The translations under genes were made by a program, and so were the position numbers. 64,000 nt of DNA from Micromonospora sp. WMMD1102 (GTDB taxonomy: Bacteria; Actinomycetota; Actinomycetes; Mycobacteriales; Micromonosporaceae): contig NZ_JARUBN010000001.1 in NCBI RefSeq assembly GCF_029626265.1, positions 5,459,001 through 5,523,000 of the forward strand. Reading direction: 5' to 3'. Below are positions 42,250-52,061 of this stretch, piece after piece (position 1 is the first letter of the stretch; each line of letters opens with the position of its first letter). Under the pieces are notes generated by a model. The model saw only the letters and a program-made list of their open reading frames with translations, made no database searches and was not told where the DNA came from.

Positions 42250-45200
42250 TCATTCGACCTCCCAGACAACGGTGACCCGCCTGCCTCGCGCCACCTCGGC
42301 CTCGATCTCGGCGGCGACCTTCCGCCAGGCGGTCGAGGTCTCGACCGTACGCCGCTGTGCGGTACGGACCCTCCCCGGGTTGGTCGCGCCGCCCGGTTGG
42401 TCATCCGGGTTCATCCGGAAGGCTGGGATCCTGCCCCCGGGGTCCTCACCTCTTGGATCCTGCGGAACCTGGCCGCCCGGCGCGGGGTCAGGCGGCGCGG
42501 CGGGGTCCGTCGGCTTCGGCGGGGTGGTCGGAGGCGGTGGCGGGACGCGGCGTTCGGTGGCGAGCAGGGCCGTTGCGGCGTCCGCGGCGGTTCGCAGGGC
42601 GTCGCCGAGTTCGACGCCGTGCTGCTCGTGCCGGGCGACCGCGCGGAGTTGCTCGATGATGACCCGGGCCCGGCCGTCGGTTTCGGCTCGGGCGACCATC
42701 GCGGTCAGCAGCGGCCACTGGTGCGACCGGGCGAGGGCCCTGGCGACGTCGCCGGCTTCGGTGAGCGCCTTGCCGGCCGCCTTGTCGTCGATGTCGCCGA
42801 CGTCCACCCTGGCTGCCAGTTCGACCAGGACCACGTCGTCGGATTCACCGCCGAGCTGCTCGGTGAGCTTCGCCAACCGTCGGGCGGTGGCCAACCGACC
42901 GTTGTCGGCCGAGATGTCGAGCCCTAGCACGTCTGCGTGTTCGGTCAACGCCCGAACCAGGCTGCTGGTCGCGTTCCGGTGCTGGCCTGCTGCGGTGCGC
43001 AACGTCCCGGCCAGCTCACCCAGATTAGCCGGGGTACGCCAGACCGGCAGCACTGCCCCGAACAGGGCGGAGCCGCGGCGGACCGCTTCGGCCCAGGCCT
43101 CCTCGCTCGGCATCGGCGGGTGGCGCAGTTCGTACTCGTCCCGCACTCCCGCCAGGGCACTGACATCGACCTTGTCTCCGTGCAGGTACCAGGCGAGCTG
43201 CTGTTCCAGCGCGAAGACCGCGATGATCAGATTCTGCAGTTCACGGTCGAAGCCGAACCGGGCCGGTTCTTCGATGAGCTGGCGCAGCATGTGCACCGGA
43301 AAGTGCTCGGTGTAGCCCTCGTTCGCCGCTGCCTGTAAGAGGTGCTGGCTCCACCGACAGGTACTGGTGGTCAGTACGTAACGATGGTCGACCAGCTCGC
43401 CGAGGCGGAGGTTGTTGCAGACTCGGCGGATCGTACGCTGGTCGCCGGCTGGCACGGTCACGCCACGGGTCGGGTCGGCGACGGCCTTACGCGCGTACTC
43501 GAGGATCCTGTGCAGCTCGCTGCGGGTGACCGGCTTCTCATCCTCGGGCATCGCCGGTCGGCCGGGGTACGCCCAGGCGAGCATTTCGCCGGTGAGGTTG
43601 TCGAACGCTTCCCGGAGCGTTCCGCCGCGCGGGTCGCCGAGGTGCAGTCCCTCGGCGAGGGTGTGCAGCACTCCGACACTGTCGTCCTGCACCTCCGCTG
43701 GCTGCGGCCGGACGATCCCGTACGCCTGTTTGAGCGCGTTGAGCAGGGTGCCACGCAGTTGGGACTGGCGCTGCTGGAGATAGATCCGGCCCTGCTGCCG
43801 ATCGGCAGCCGTCCAGTCGACGGCGAGAGCGTTGAGCCGATCACCGGTGCCACTCCTGCCGAGCAGGTAGTTGATTTTCGCGAGCTGGGCGACCCGGCCC
43901 ATCATTTCGTCGGTGAAATAGAGCGGCAGCCAGAATACGGTGTGTGACCCCTGTTCGAGCTGTTCGATCCGGGCCCGGTCGGCATTACGAGGCACATCCT
44001 CCGGGTCGAATGGATAGTCGATGACGACTCGCCAGCCCTCGCCGGTGGCCAGCAGTGCCGCGACCGGCATCGTGTCGGGGTCACGGACGTTGCCGAACTT
44101 GACCTGGACGATGTGTCGCCGCCCTCGCCAGTCCCGGGGATGCCCCAACTCCCCCAACTGCCCCTCGGTGCCGGTCAACCCCATCTCGGTGGTGACCAGA
44201 TCCCGGACGATCTGCTGGCGCACTCCGGTGGTGGTGGTTTCACGATCCGGCACCAGGTCAAGCAGTTTGTCGTAGTCGACGGCGTGCAGCTTGAGGGTGA
44301 TCACTGGGTCAGGACCGTCAGTGAGGTGCAGCTCTCCGGCATCGTTGGCGATCTTGTTGAGCCGGTTCAGCACGACCTGGTTTTCGTAGCCTGGGATGGG
44401 TGAGGCGATGCTGCCGAAGTTGAGCGCATGCAGCTTGGCGGCGGTGAGATTGTGCAGCGCCGGCACCTCGGGCACAAGTGCGCCGAGCAGCACGGTCTTG
44501 ATCAGCTTGTCGTCGAGCTGGAACTGGGTGTGCCCGGCCGCCTGCTCATCGGTGATGCCGTTCAGGGTGAGCAGGATCGGCCGAAGCTTGCTCAGATAGA
44601 GCGTGCGGGCGGTGGAGAAGAGCTGCCGGAGCTTGGGCCGGTCGGGCAGTTCGCCGCGCAGCACCAGTGGCTCGAAGAGGGCCGCGACCCCGATCAGGTC
44701 GTTGACCCGCAGGGTGTCCCGGCGTTCCACCAGCAGCTCGGTCATCACCTTCAGTGCCGTCCGCTCCCGCTGCAACGCCTGAGAAAGGGCGACCAGGGTC
44801 GCCACCAGAGCCGGCGAGAACGGATAGAGCCGGCGGAAGGCGGCGGCGTCCGAGCCGATGCCGGCGTCGCCGTACTGGGCGCCGAGCAGCAGAGTGTCCC
44901 ACACTTCGCGGTTGCCGCGTACGGCGCCGAAAGCATTGTCGATGGTGGCCCGAGCAGCCTCGTCGACCGGTCGGAGCAACCGCCGTTCGGTGATCTCCGG
45001 CAGGTTGGTGTCGGCGAGCACGATCTCGCCGAACCGGCCCTGCACGCTGCGCATGACGTGCGCCAGCGCCTCCCGCTCGGTGCCACCGACCTGCGGGCCG
45101 AGGAACTCCTCCAGGTTGCGCTGCCGGGCGACGAAGGAGACCAGTGGCATCGGCCGGGCTGCGTCCGCCGACTCGACGAGCTTGTTGAGCTTGGCACCCT

Positions 45201-46044
45201 CGGTGTTGACGAAGGTGTGGTCGCTGATGTGGGTGGAGAGCCAGAGGATCAGCTCGTCCAGGAAGAGCACCATCGCGTCGTAGCCGAGCGAGACGGCGTG
45301 CCGGGTGATCACCGCAAGGCCGGTGTCCAGGTCGAGGTATTCCCCGCTGCGCACCGCACCGGTGAAGAACGCGCTGGTCAGCGCACTGACCAGGGCGTCC
45401 CGTCCGGCGGTGCCGGGCGGCGCCGCGGCGGCGTCCGCGTAGGTCTGCGGGGTCCAGCCGGCCGCGCGGGCGACGTGCGCGGCCAGCCCACCGCCGGCCT
45501 GCGTCGGACTGCCGCCGCCGTCGCGGAGCGCGGCGAAGAAGGCGTCGTCGCCCATCCGCTCCCGCAGCCGGGCGGCGTCGTCGAGCATCGCGTCGGACCG
45601 GTGCACGGGCGGCACGGGCGCATCGGGGTGCAGTGCCGTGATCTGGCTGAGGTAGCCCTCCAGGACCGCCTGCTCGACGGATCGGGCATCGAGCATGTGG
45701 AAGGTGAGGGTCAGGATGCGCTTGCCGCGCAGCCACCCGTCGGCAGCGAGCACCGGATCGGCCAGGCCGCGTACCTCCCGGGCCGCCGGGTTGTGCTGGA
45801 GCACTTCCCGCAACACGGCCATGAAGTGTGACTTTCCGGAGCCGAACGACCCGTGCAGGAAGAGCGCCTGAGAGCGGCCCGTGGTGACCGCGTGACCGAT
45901 CCGGCGCAGTGCTTCCGCGAAGTTCTCCCGGAGTTGGTCGGTGACGACGTACCGGCGCAGGTCGGCGCCCTCGGCGGCGCGGACCACGAAGTCGCCGTCC
46001 CCGACCGAGGTCGGGATGTCGATCACGTCCCGTAGCAGGGTCAT
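42250..46044 (-). CDS. pglY: BREX-2 system P-loop ATPase PglY
   Basis: 1264 aa from ATG 46044, five bases after AAGGAG. The start LLRDVIDIPTSVGDGDFVVR and Walker A HGSFGSGKSHFMA (residues 64-76) fit the PglY family, as does Walker B AMVLFLDELILWL. Length agrees with PglY (about 1,250-1,300 aa). The C-terminus has a Pro-rich segment and ends with VTVVWEVE. Works with PglZ and PglX in the BREX-2 defence complex. Divergent from the STAND gene at 46270, with 225 bases between the starts. Confidence 0.9.
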   Translation of the reverse strand: MTLLRDVIDIPTSVGDGDFVVRAAEGADLRRYVVTDQLRENFAEALRRIGHAVTTGRSQALFLHGSFGSGKSHFMAVLREVLQHNPAAREVRGLADPVLAADGWLRGKRILTLTFHMLDARSVEQAVLEGYLSQITALHPDAPVPPVHRSDAMLDDAARLRERMGDDAFFAALRDGGGSPTQAGGGLAAHVARAAGWTPQTYADAAAAPPGTAGRDALVSALTSAFFTGAVRSGEYLDLDTGLAVITRHAVSLGYDAMVLFLDELILWLSTHISDHTFVNTEGAKLNKLVESADAARPMPLVSFVARQRNLEEFLGPQVGGTEREALAHVMRSVQGRFGEIVLADTNLPEITERRLLRPVDEAARATIDNAFGAVRGNREVWDTLLLGAQYGDAGIGSDAAAFRRLYPFSPALVATLVALSQALQRERTALKVMTELLVERRDTLRVNDLIGVAALFEPLVLRGELPDRPKLRQLFSTARTLYLSKLRPILLTLNGITDEQAAGHTQFQLDDKLIKTVLLGALVPEVPALHNLTAAKLHALNFGSIASPIPGYENQVVLNRLNKIANDAGELHLTDGPDPVITLKLHAVDYDKLLDLVPDRETTTTGVRQQIVRDLVTTEMGLTGTEGQLGELGHPRDWRGRRHIVQVKFGNVRDPDTMPVAALLATGEGWRVVIDYPFDPEDVPRNADRARIEQLEQGSHTVFWLPLYFTDEMMGRVAQLAKINYLLGRSGTGDRLNALAVDWTAADRQQGRIYLQQRQSQLRGTLLNALKQAYGIVRPQPAEVQDDSVGVLHTLAEGLHLGDPRGGTLREAFDNLTGEMLAWAYPGRPAMPEDEKPVTRSELHRILEYARKAVADPTRGVTVPAGDQRTIRRVCNNLRLGELVDHRYVLTTSTCRWSQHLLQAAANEGYTEHFPVHMLRQLIEEPARFGFDRELQNLIIAVFALEQQLAWYLHGDKVDVSALAGVRDEYELRHPPMPSEEAWAEAVRRGSALFGAVLPVWRTPANLGELAGTLRTAAGQHRNATSSLVRALTEHADVLGLDISADNGRLATARRLAKLTEQLGGESDDVVLVELAARVDVGDIDDKAAGKALTEAGDVARALARSHQWPLLTAMVARAETDGRARVIIEQLRAVARHEQHGVELGDALRTAADAATALLATERRVPPPPPTTPPKPTDPAAPPDPAPGGQVPQDPRGEDPGGRIPAFRMNPDDQPGGATNPGRVRTAQRRTVETSTAWRKVAAEIEAEVARGRRVTVVWEVE

Positions 46045-46269
46045 CACCGCTCCTTCGTCTGCGCCGCGTAGTGGCCGGGTCGCCGCCAGCCCGACGATCC
46101 TATTGGGTCAGAACGCTAGGGCTATCGAGCGCCCAGCCGATCCGCCCGGCCGAAGTAGCCGGTTCGGCTGGCGAGACCGTCGAGGTGGCTTCCATCGTGA
46201 GAGCGCGCATTCCATCGGCGGCCAATTGCCCGGTAGGGTCGGCGGCCAGTGGGACTGCGGAGGCTGCGC

Positions 46270-48687
46270 ATGCCTGACGACCGGTCGAGCTATACGGCGA
46301 ATGACCGCTCCAGCCAGTACATCGCTGCGCCCGGTGGCGCGATAAACGTCTATCAGGTGATTCCTGCGGCCAGCGGCCAGAGTTGGCCGGTTCCGCGTCA
46401 GCTTCCCGCACCGCCGCCGCAGTTCGTGAATCGCGAGACAGAACTGGAGGCCCTCCGTCAGATATCGGACAACAACTCCGCTGCCACTCCGCCCACCTCA
46501 GTGATCGTGCTGTCCGGCCCGCCCGGAGTCGGTAAGACCGGCCTCGCTCTGCACTGGGCCAACATGATCAGTTCCGACTATCCGGACGGCCAGTTCTATC
46601 GGCAACTCCGCGGTTTCGGGCCCAGCCCAGGTGATGTGCCGGACGCGCCGGACGACGTACTGGCGGACTGGCTCTACGACGGCTGGGGGCTCAAGAGCGC
46701 TGAGATCCCGATCTCGCTGCCTGGTCGGTCCGACCTGTTCCGCACCAGGACAGCCGGCCAGCGCGTTCTGATGCTCCTGGATGACGCCGCCAGCGCGGAT
46801 CAGGTGCGCCCGCTGCTGCCGTCCGCCGGCTCGGCGTTGGTGATCGTGACGAGTCGCCACCAGTTGTACGGTCTGATCAGCGAGGGCGCCAGGCCGATAC
46901 GGGTGACTGAACTGTCCCGCGCTGTTTCCGTCGAGCTCCTCCGCGTTCGAGTTGGGTCCCGGGTAGATGCCGATCTCTCCGCAGCCGAACAGCTTGCCGG
47001 ATACTGCGCCTACCTGCCGCTGACGCTGCATAACACCGCCGCGCGTCTGGTCAACGAGCCGCGCGCCTCCGTTGCCGGCCAGGTCCGACGGCTGAAGGAC
47101 GAACGCCGTCGCCTGCACCGGCTCGGTCACCCCGACGACCAGAGAACCGATATCGAGGCTGTGATCTCCGATTCCTACCGCTCTCTGCCGGCCGAGGCCC
47201 AGCGAATGTTCCGGCTGCTGGGTCTCCATCCGATCGTTGGTGGATCTGCCGGGCTGTATTCGATCGCCCGGCTCGCCGGCCTGGACCTCGCCAGCACCGA
47301 GGATCTGCTCGACCTGCTCGAAGGACGAAGCCTGATCGGCAGAGTCGGCGACCGGTTCGGCGGTCTGCACGACCTGCACCGCCTGTACGCGCGCGAGCTC
47401 AGCAACCGGCCGGAGCACGCGGCCGAGCGACGTACGGCGCTGGAACAGCTCGCTCACGCCTACTACGGCTGCGTCAACCACGCCTTCGACCGGGTGAACC
47501 ACGGCAATCCGATGGTCGACGCCGAGTTCCTGGCCGACTGGCGACGTGAGGATCCTGAAGGCGTCGAGGCCGTCGACGACAGCCCGAAACCTGCCGTCTG
47601 GTTCGCAGCCGAGCGGGCCAACCTGCTCGCGCTGGTCCGGATGGCGGGTGCCGCCGAGCCACCGTTGACCCTCACGCCGCGCCTGGTCTCCGGCCTCTTC
47701 TACTTCCTGGAGACCGGTGGGCACCTGACCGACTGGGCCGAGGTGGAGGCAATCGCCGAGCGGGTCGCGACCGACTCTGGCAGCCGCCATGACCAGGCAC
47801 GATCGCTCCGCAACCGCGCCCGTATCATCCTGGTGAAGCTCCTGCACGAGCGCCACCGAGTTGGCGACGCGGCGGAGGGCGATGCCCCGGACGCCGACAC
47901 CGACCGGTACTCCGAGGCGGTAACGATGTTGGAGCAGAGCCGAGGCCTCTACCGCGCCGAATACACCGCCCACGGTCACCGGCGGGATCGGGCGGGCGAA
48001 GCCACCACGTTGCGGGAACTGGCCGACCTCCACCGGCTCGTTGCCGAGACCGGACGGCCGGACACGGTCAGCAAGGCCATCGAGGCGTACCGGACTACTG
48101 AGGTCGTCTATGCGGACCTCGGTAACGACAACGGTCTCGCCTCCCTACGGTTGGCACTCGGAATGGCCTACGCCCTCAGCGGTGAGCCGGGCGATCTGGA
48201 CCGGGCGGAGGACTACACCCGGGCCAGTCTCGACTACAGCCGACAGGTCAACGAGCATGGCAATCCACGGCATCCTCGATTGCAGGGATACGCGCTACGA
48301 CATCTCGGCGACCTGTGCCGTCGGCGCGGCGACCAGGTCCAGGCGATTTCCTACTACGAACAGTCGATCGCCACGTTCGACGAGGCGAACGACACCATCA
48401 GTCAGGGTCGTGCCCTGCACCAGCTCGGTCAGATCAGGTGGGAACAGGGCCACGCCATGGTCGGGCGGGCAGACGAGGCCGGAGGCCGGACAGCCCTCGA
48501 CCGGGCGGACGAGTCATTGCGCCAGGCCGCGGAACTTCTCGCCCGCCTGCCGGAGGAGGTCGTGACGGTCAACGAGTGGCTGCGACGGGTTGCCGAGCTG
48601 CGGCTTGGCACGGGCGTCGGCTCCGCCGATCACCCATTCGCTGATCGCCTGCCCGGTGGTCAGCCGGAGGACCAGGCGAGGAACTGA
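46270..48687 (+). CDS. NB-ARC/STAND (NLR-like) protein with N-terminal amyloid-like motif and TPR repeats
   Basis: 805 aa from ATG 46270, preceded by GGAGG. The short N-terminus contains SQYIAAPGGAINVYQ (residues 15-29), with no separate effector domain. NB-ARC follows: Walker A SGPPGVGKTGLAL (82-94), Walker B VLMLLDDAAS, then GSALVIVTSRHQL and the LPLTLHNTAARL region and winged helix. TPR-like helices fill about 430-790. An N-terminal 15-25 residue motif in place of an effector domain is the layout of NLRs that signal by amyloid templating; the matching motif is at the C-terminus of the protein at 49600-50040. The gene's last 28 bases overlap the convergent phosphatase gene. Confidence 0.85.
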   Translation: MPDDRSSYTANDRSSQYIAAPGGAINVYQVIPAASGQSWPVPRQLPAPPPQFVNRETELEALRQISDNNSAATPPTSVIVLSGPPGVGKTGLALHWANMISSDYPDGQFYRQLRGFGPSPGDVPDAPDDVLADWLYDGWGLKSAEIPISLPGRSDLFRTRTAGQRVLMLLDDAASADQVRPLLPSAGSALVIVTSRHQLYGLISEGARPIRVTELSRAVSVELLRVRVGSRVDADLSAAEQLAGYCAYLPLTLHNTAARLVNEPRASVAGQVRRLKDERRRLHRLGHPDDQRTDIEAVISDSYRSLPAEAQRMFRLLGLHPIVGGSAGLYSIARLAGLDLASTEDLLDLLEGRSLIGRVGDRFGGLHDLHRLYARELSNRPEHAAERRTALEQLAHAYYGCVNHAFDRVNHGNPMVDAEFLADWRREDPEGVEAVDDSPKPAVWFAAERANLLALVRMAGAAEPPLTLTPRLVSGLFYFLETGGHLTDWAEVEAIAERVATDSGSRHDQARSLRNRARIILVKLLHERHRVGDAAEGDAPDADTDRYSEAVTMLEQSRGLYRAEYTAHGHRRDRAGEATTLRELADLHRLVAETGRPDTVSKAIEAYRTTEVVYADLGNDNGLASLRLALGMAYALSGEPGDLDRAEDYTRASLDYSRQVNEHGNPRHPRLQGYALRHLGDLCRRRGDQVQAISYYEQSIATFDEANDTISQGRALHQLGQIRWEQGHAMVGRADEAGGRTALDRADESLRQAAELLARLPEEVVTVNEWLRRVAELRLGTGVGSADHPFADRLPGGQPEDQARN

Positions 48688-49505
48688 GCGGCGAGCGGAG
48701 GCGCCGCGACCACGGTGCTGGCGAAGGTGGGTTCGTCGACGGTGAGGTCCAGGTTTACAAGATCACGCTGCACGCCGTGCCGGTCGCAGACGCGGAGGTT
48801 GGCGCTCTGCGCCAGGCACATTCCCGCCGCGCCGTCCCACACCTTCTGCGCCTCCCGATAGAAGAGCGCGAACGGCGGTAGCTCACCGCCGGTCTCCTCG
48901 GAGAGGTCGACACAGGTCCGGACCATGTCGAGAGTCTGCGAGGTGGTGCGGGTCTTGAGTTCGAAACCGGCGTCGGCCATCAACCGTTCCCAGGGCCGGG
49001 CGGCGACCGACGAACTCCGGGTCACCGACACCCGGCGCGGAGCGGCGGCAGCGCTGTGCCGTGCCGGGCGACCATTGACCTGCATCGGTGCACCGATCCC
49101 GTCGACCCGAACGGACAGTCCGATCCCGCCGGTGCCGATCTCCGGGGCCACCACCAGGGCCCCGACCGGGCGACGGTCCGCCAGCAGGCACACCACGCTG
49201 CAGTACTCACGCCGACCAGGGCGGACGAACTCGGCGGTGCCGTCGATGGGGTCCACGATCCATATCCGCCCCGAGCTGGCCGGCTCCCGCAGGTGTTCCC
49301 CGGTCTCTTCGGCGACGATGCTCGCGCCGGGGTCGTACGCCTTAATTCGGGCCACGATGTGCTCCTGCACCGCGATGTCCGCCTCGGAGAGAAGGGTCTC
49401 GTCAGCCTTCTCCGACACGTCCAACGTGTCGAGGCGTGCCCGGAACCCGAGCAGCAGCGGCGGCAGTGATGCTTCCAACTCGTCCCAGAGCGCCCGGGCG
49501 TCCAT
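48660..49505 (-). CDS. Inositol-monophosphatase-superfamily phosphatase
   Basis: 281 aa. The metal-binding motifs are all visible: EADIAVQEHIVARI, IVAEETGEHL, WIVDPIDGTAEFVRPGRREY and, near the C-terminus, AQKVWDGAAGMCLAQSANL (the WDxxxG site). The family includes inositol monophosphatase, CysQ 3'-phosphoadenosine phosphatase and histidinol phosphatase; the exact substrate is undetermined. It sits between the STAND gene (28-base convergent overlap) and the small motif-bearing gene upstream in the same direction, so it may belong to the same defence module, by inference. Confidence 0.87.
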   Translation of the reverse strand: MDARALWDELEASLPPLLLGFRARLDTLDVSEKADETLLSEADIAVQEHIVARIKAYDPGASIVAEETGEHLREPASSGRIWIVDPIDGTAEFVRPGRREYCSVVCLLADRRPVGALVVAPEIGTGGIGLSVRVDGIGAPMQVNGRPARHSAAAAPRRVSVTRSSSVAARPWERLMADAGFELKTRTTSQTLDMVRTCVDLSEETGGELPPFALFYREAQKVWDGAAGMCLAQSANLRVCDRHGVQRDLVNLDLTVDEPTFASTVVAAPPLAAQFLAWSSG

Positions 49506-49599
49506 CCGGCGATCCTACGGTCTCCGCCTGTCTGGTCCGCCCGCGACGCGTCATCGCCACCGCCCACCTCGAATCGACACCCGGCGACCGCAGTGGTGC

Positions 49600-50040
49600 T
49601 CAGGCCGTCGGGCCGGCGGGACCGTACTGATGGGTCACCGTGATCGAGCCACCCTGCGAGATGTACTGGGTCGCGTCGTCGCGAGCGATGAACGTGTTCG
49701 AGTGGATCTGCTGTGCCGTGGGCAGTTGCCGGTGAACCTCCTGCACCCAGGCACGCAGCTCGGGGCCGAGTTCCGGATATTCCTCGATCAGATCTGCCAG
49801 CCGTTGCTGCCAGGTCGAAGCGAGCCGTTCGCGGAGCTGCGCCTGCTGCTCCGTCGGCGCCTGCTCGATCTCGGCGGCGGTCTGGTCCACCCACCGTTGT
49901 GCAGCAACCTGCCGGCGTTGGCCGCCCCGACCGAACAGCCGCACGATCCCGTTCCGGGCGTGCTGCCAGCCGTCCGACGCTGCCGCCTGGGCCAGGGCCG
50001 TCCCCGCCTGCGTCGCCAACAGCAGCAGCCACTCGGGCAT
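49600..50040 (-). CDS. Small helical protein with C-terminal amyloid-like motif, candidate NLR effector
   Basis: 146 aa from ATG 50040, eight bases after GGAGG. The hydrophobic amphipathic N-terminus (MPEWLLLLATQAGTALAQAA) is followed by SDGWQHARNGIVRLFGR and helices to about residue 110. The C-terminus has TQYISQGGSITVTHQ (124-138). This matches the N-terminal motif of the STAND protein at 46270 (QYI, GG, I at corresponding positions). The domain order, helical cell-death-like part then C-terminal motif, is that of bacterial effectors partnered with NLRs by amyloid motifs. The function is inference from the pattern. Confidence 0.7.
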   Translation of the reverse strand: MPEWLLLLATQAGTALAQAAASDGWQHARNGIVRLFGRGGQRRQVAAQRWVDQTAAEIEQAPTEQQAQLRERLASTWQQRLADLIEEYPELGPELRAWVQEVHRQLPTAQQIHSNTFIARDDATQYISQGGSITVTHQYGPAGPTA

Positions 50041-50099
50041 GGCCGGCACCTCCAGAGTGTGAGCAGACCCAGTCGGTCAGCTCCGTCGGCAGCATTGTC

Positions 50100-52061
50100 T
50101 CAGTCGCAGTCGAGGGTGCCAGCAACGGCGGCGAGAGTGTCGGCAGTGGCCAGGTGTAGAGCGGAGTCGTGTCGTCGCAGGTAGAGCTGGCAGTTGAACG
50201 GGTCGAACCGGACCGCGATCGACTGGCCGGCATATCGGTGGCCGAGTTGGGTCAGCAGCGGCAGCGGATCGTCCATCCGCACGGGCTCCGGTGCCGATGG
50301 GACCGGGATCGGATATCCGGGATCGGCCGGGACTAGCTCGGCCAGGGCGAGGTCGAGGCAGCCGAGGCAGTCGGCGATCGCCGTCTCGACGGTGGGATGG
50401 GTGGGCAGTTCGGGGACGTCCACCGGCAGGGCCGGCGCGTTGAGTTCGACGTGCCAGCCCACACCGTGCAGCCGGAGCGGATCACCCTCGTCGAGCCGAT
50501 GGTCCTGCACGGTCACCGTGGCGACCAGGCCGAGACCGAGGGCGAGCCGGATCAGGTCGGCCAGCGGCGGCACGTCGGGACGGCCGGCCCGGACGAACCG
50601 GCGCGCTCCCGGGTGGCCGCGACTGACATGATCGACATACTGCCTGAGCGGGTCGGCGGCCGGGTCGGGGAGCTGGACGATGCCGTCGCGGAGGTACTGG
50701 TCGAGGCCGCCGGCACCGTCCAGCTCGGCGAGGTCGTCGGGGCGTACCCGGAAGGCGTTGGCCCAGCGTGCCAGCCGGTAGTGGCCGGGAAGCTGGACCA
50801 CCGACCGCCTGGGGTCCGCACCGCCAACCGGCAGGACCGACGGCTGCTGCCCGGCTCCCCAGTTCAGATGGAGGACCTTGTCGCGCAGGTTGCTGACGGT
50901 GACGACGGCGCCGAGGTAGCGGCGACGGGTGCCGCCGCAGGCGTGACAGGACAGCGCCGAGACACACCGGCCGGCGCCCCGGCAACGGGGGCAGCCGGGC
51001 TCGGCGGGCCGGCCGCCGAGGGTGCAGTCGCAGGGCCGCCGGTCGGTGGCCGGGTCGCAGTCGGGGCAGTCGACGTATGGGATGGGGGTGCCCTGCCAGT
51101 GCGGGGCCGGCGGCTCTCGGTCGCGCCGCACCGTGCCGGTGGGCCGCGAAACGGGCTGCCCGGTGTGCGGCTCGGATGCGTCGTCCGGACGCAAGCCGGT
51201 GTGGAACCATCGTCCGTCGCGCCAGATCGCCTGCGCGCCCGGCAGTTCCGCGCCGGTGGCTGGGGTGCCGCATGCGGCGAGGGTCCGACGTTCGAGCCGG
51301 GCAACGTCGGGTGCCGGGATGCGGTCGATGGTCACCGGTCGGGCTACCCCGGCCGGGCCGGCGCAGCGGACGAAGTGTGCCGGCGCGGCGAGCTGGCGGG
51401 CGGCCAGCAGGACAATCGCCTGTTCCACCGTGGTGGCGACGATCGCCGCCGTCAGGTCCGGGCGGGTGCCCGGTCGGTCTGGTGGCGCGGTGCCGGGCAG
51501 CTCGTAGCGGACCTCCCAGCCGAAGGTGCCGCCGGCTGTGCCGGGGAGGCGGCGGACCTCGACCACCAGGTCGAGGCAGAGCAGGCCGGCGACCGCGCAG
51601 AGCCGGGCGAGCTGCCGCGCCGGGTCCGGTGCCGGCCGCGCGGTGGCCCGGCCGAGGAAGACCTGCCACGGGGTACGCGTCCAGCCGGCGATCGCCGCCG
51701 CTTCCAGGTCGTGGCGCTGCTCGGCGGGCAGCTCGGGCCGCCAGTCGGCAGGCAGTGGCACCAGCCGTTGGCCGACCGGCTCGGTCGGGGTGGTGACGTG
51801 GTGGAGGCTGCCGACGCCGACCGAGGCGGCCAGGTCGTGCAGCAGCGGGGTCAGCGCCAGGTGCCAGCCGCCCTCGGGCGCCGGGCGAGGTTCGATCGTT
51901 CCGGGTACGACCTCGGTCGAGGCGACCGCTCCGGTGTCCAGGTTTGCCACGGTGAGGACGAGCTGGGCGCGGCGTGCCCGGTAGTTGCCGCAGGCGGAGC
52001 AGGGGTAGTGGCTGGCCGTCCGGCAGTCGGGGCAGCGCAGCACCAGCGGTGTCGCGGTCAT
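50100..52061 (-). CDS. DnaJ-like zinc-finger protein of unknown function
   Basis: 653 aa from ATG 52061, which overlaps the stop of the upstream gene (ATGA). N-terminal zinc ribbon CPDCRTASHYPCSACG; a second cluster in the middle (bases about 50930-51075), with CPDCDPATDRRPCDC and then CPRCRGAGRCVSALSCHACGG, follows the CxxCxGxG style of DnaJ. No J domain is present. The rest alternates helices and strands and is not recognised. Co-translated with a 99-aa gene. The presence inside the defence island suggests, but does not show, a defence or regulatory role. Confidence 0.75.
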   Translation of the reverse strand: MTATPLVLRCPDCRTASHYPCSACGNYRARRAQLVLTVANLDTGAVASTEVVPGTIEPRPAPEGGWHLALTPLLHDLAASVGVGSLHHVTTPTEPVGQRLVPLPADWRPELPAEQRHDLEAAAIAGWTRTPWQVFLGRATARPAPDPARQLARLCAVAGLLCLDLVVEVRRLPGTAGGTFGWEVRYELPGTAPPDRPGTRPDLTAAIVATTVEQAIVLLAARQLAAPAHFVRCAGPAGVARPVTIDRIPAPDVARLERRTLAACGTPATGAELPGAQAIWRDGRWFHTGLRPDDASEPHTGQPVSRPTGTVRRDREPPAPHWQGTPIPYVDCPDCDPATDRRPCDCTLGGRPAEPGCPRCRGAGRCVSALSCHACGGTRRRYLGAVVTVSNLRDKVLHLNWGAGQQPSVLPVGGADPRRSVVQLPGHYRLARWANAFRVRPDDLAELDGAGGLDQYLRDGIVQLPDPAADPLRQYVDHVSRGHPGARRFVRAGRPDVPPLADLIRLALGLGLVATVTVQDHRLDEGDPLRLHGVGWHVELNAPALPVDVPELPTHPTVETAIADCLGCLDLALAELVPADPGYPIPVPSAPEPVRMDDPLPLLTQLGHRYAGQSIAVRFDPFNCQLYLRRHDSALHLATADTLAAVAGTLDCD

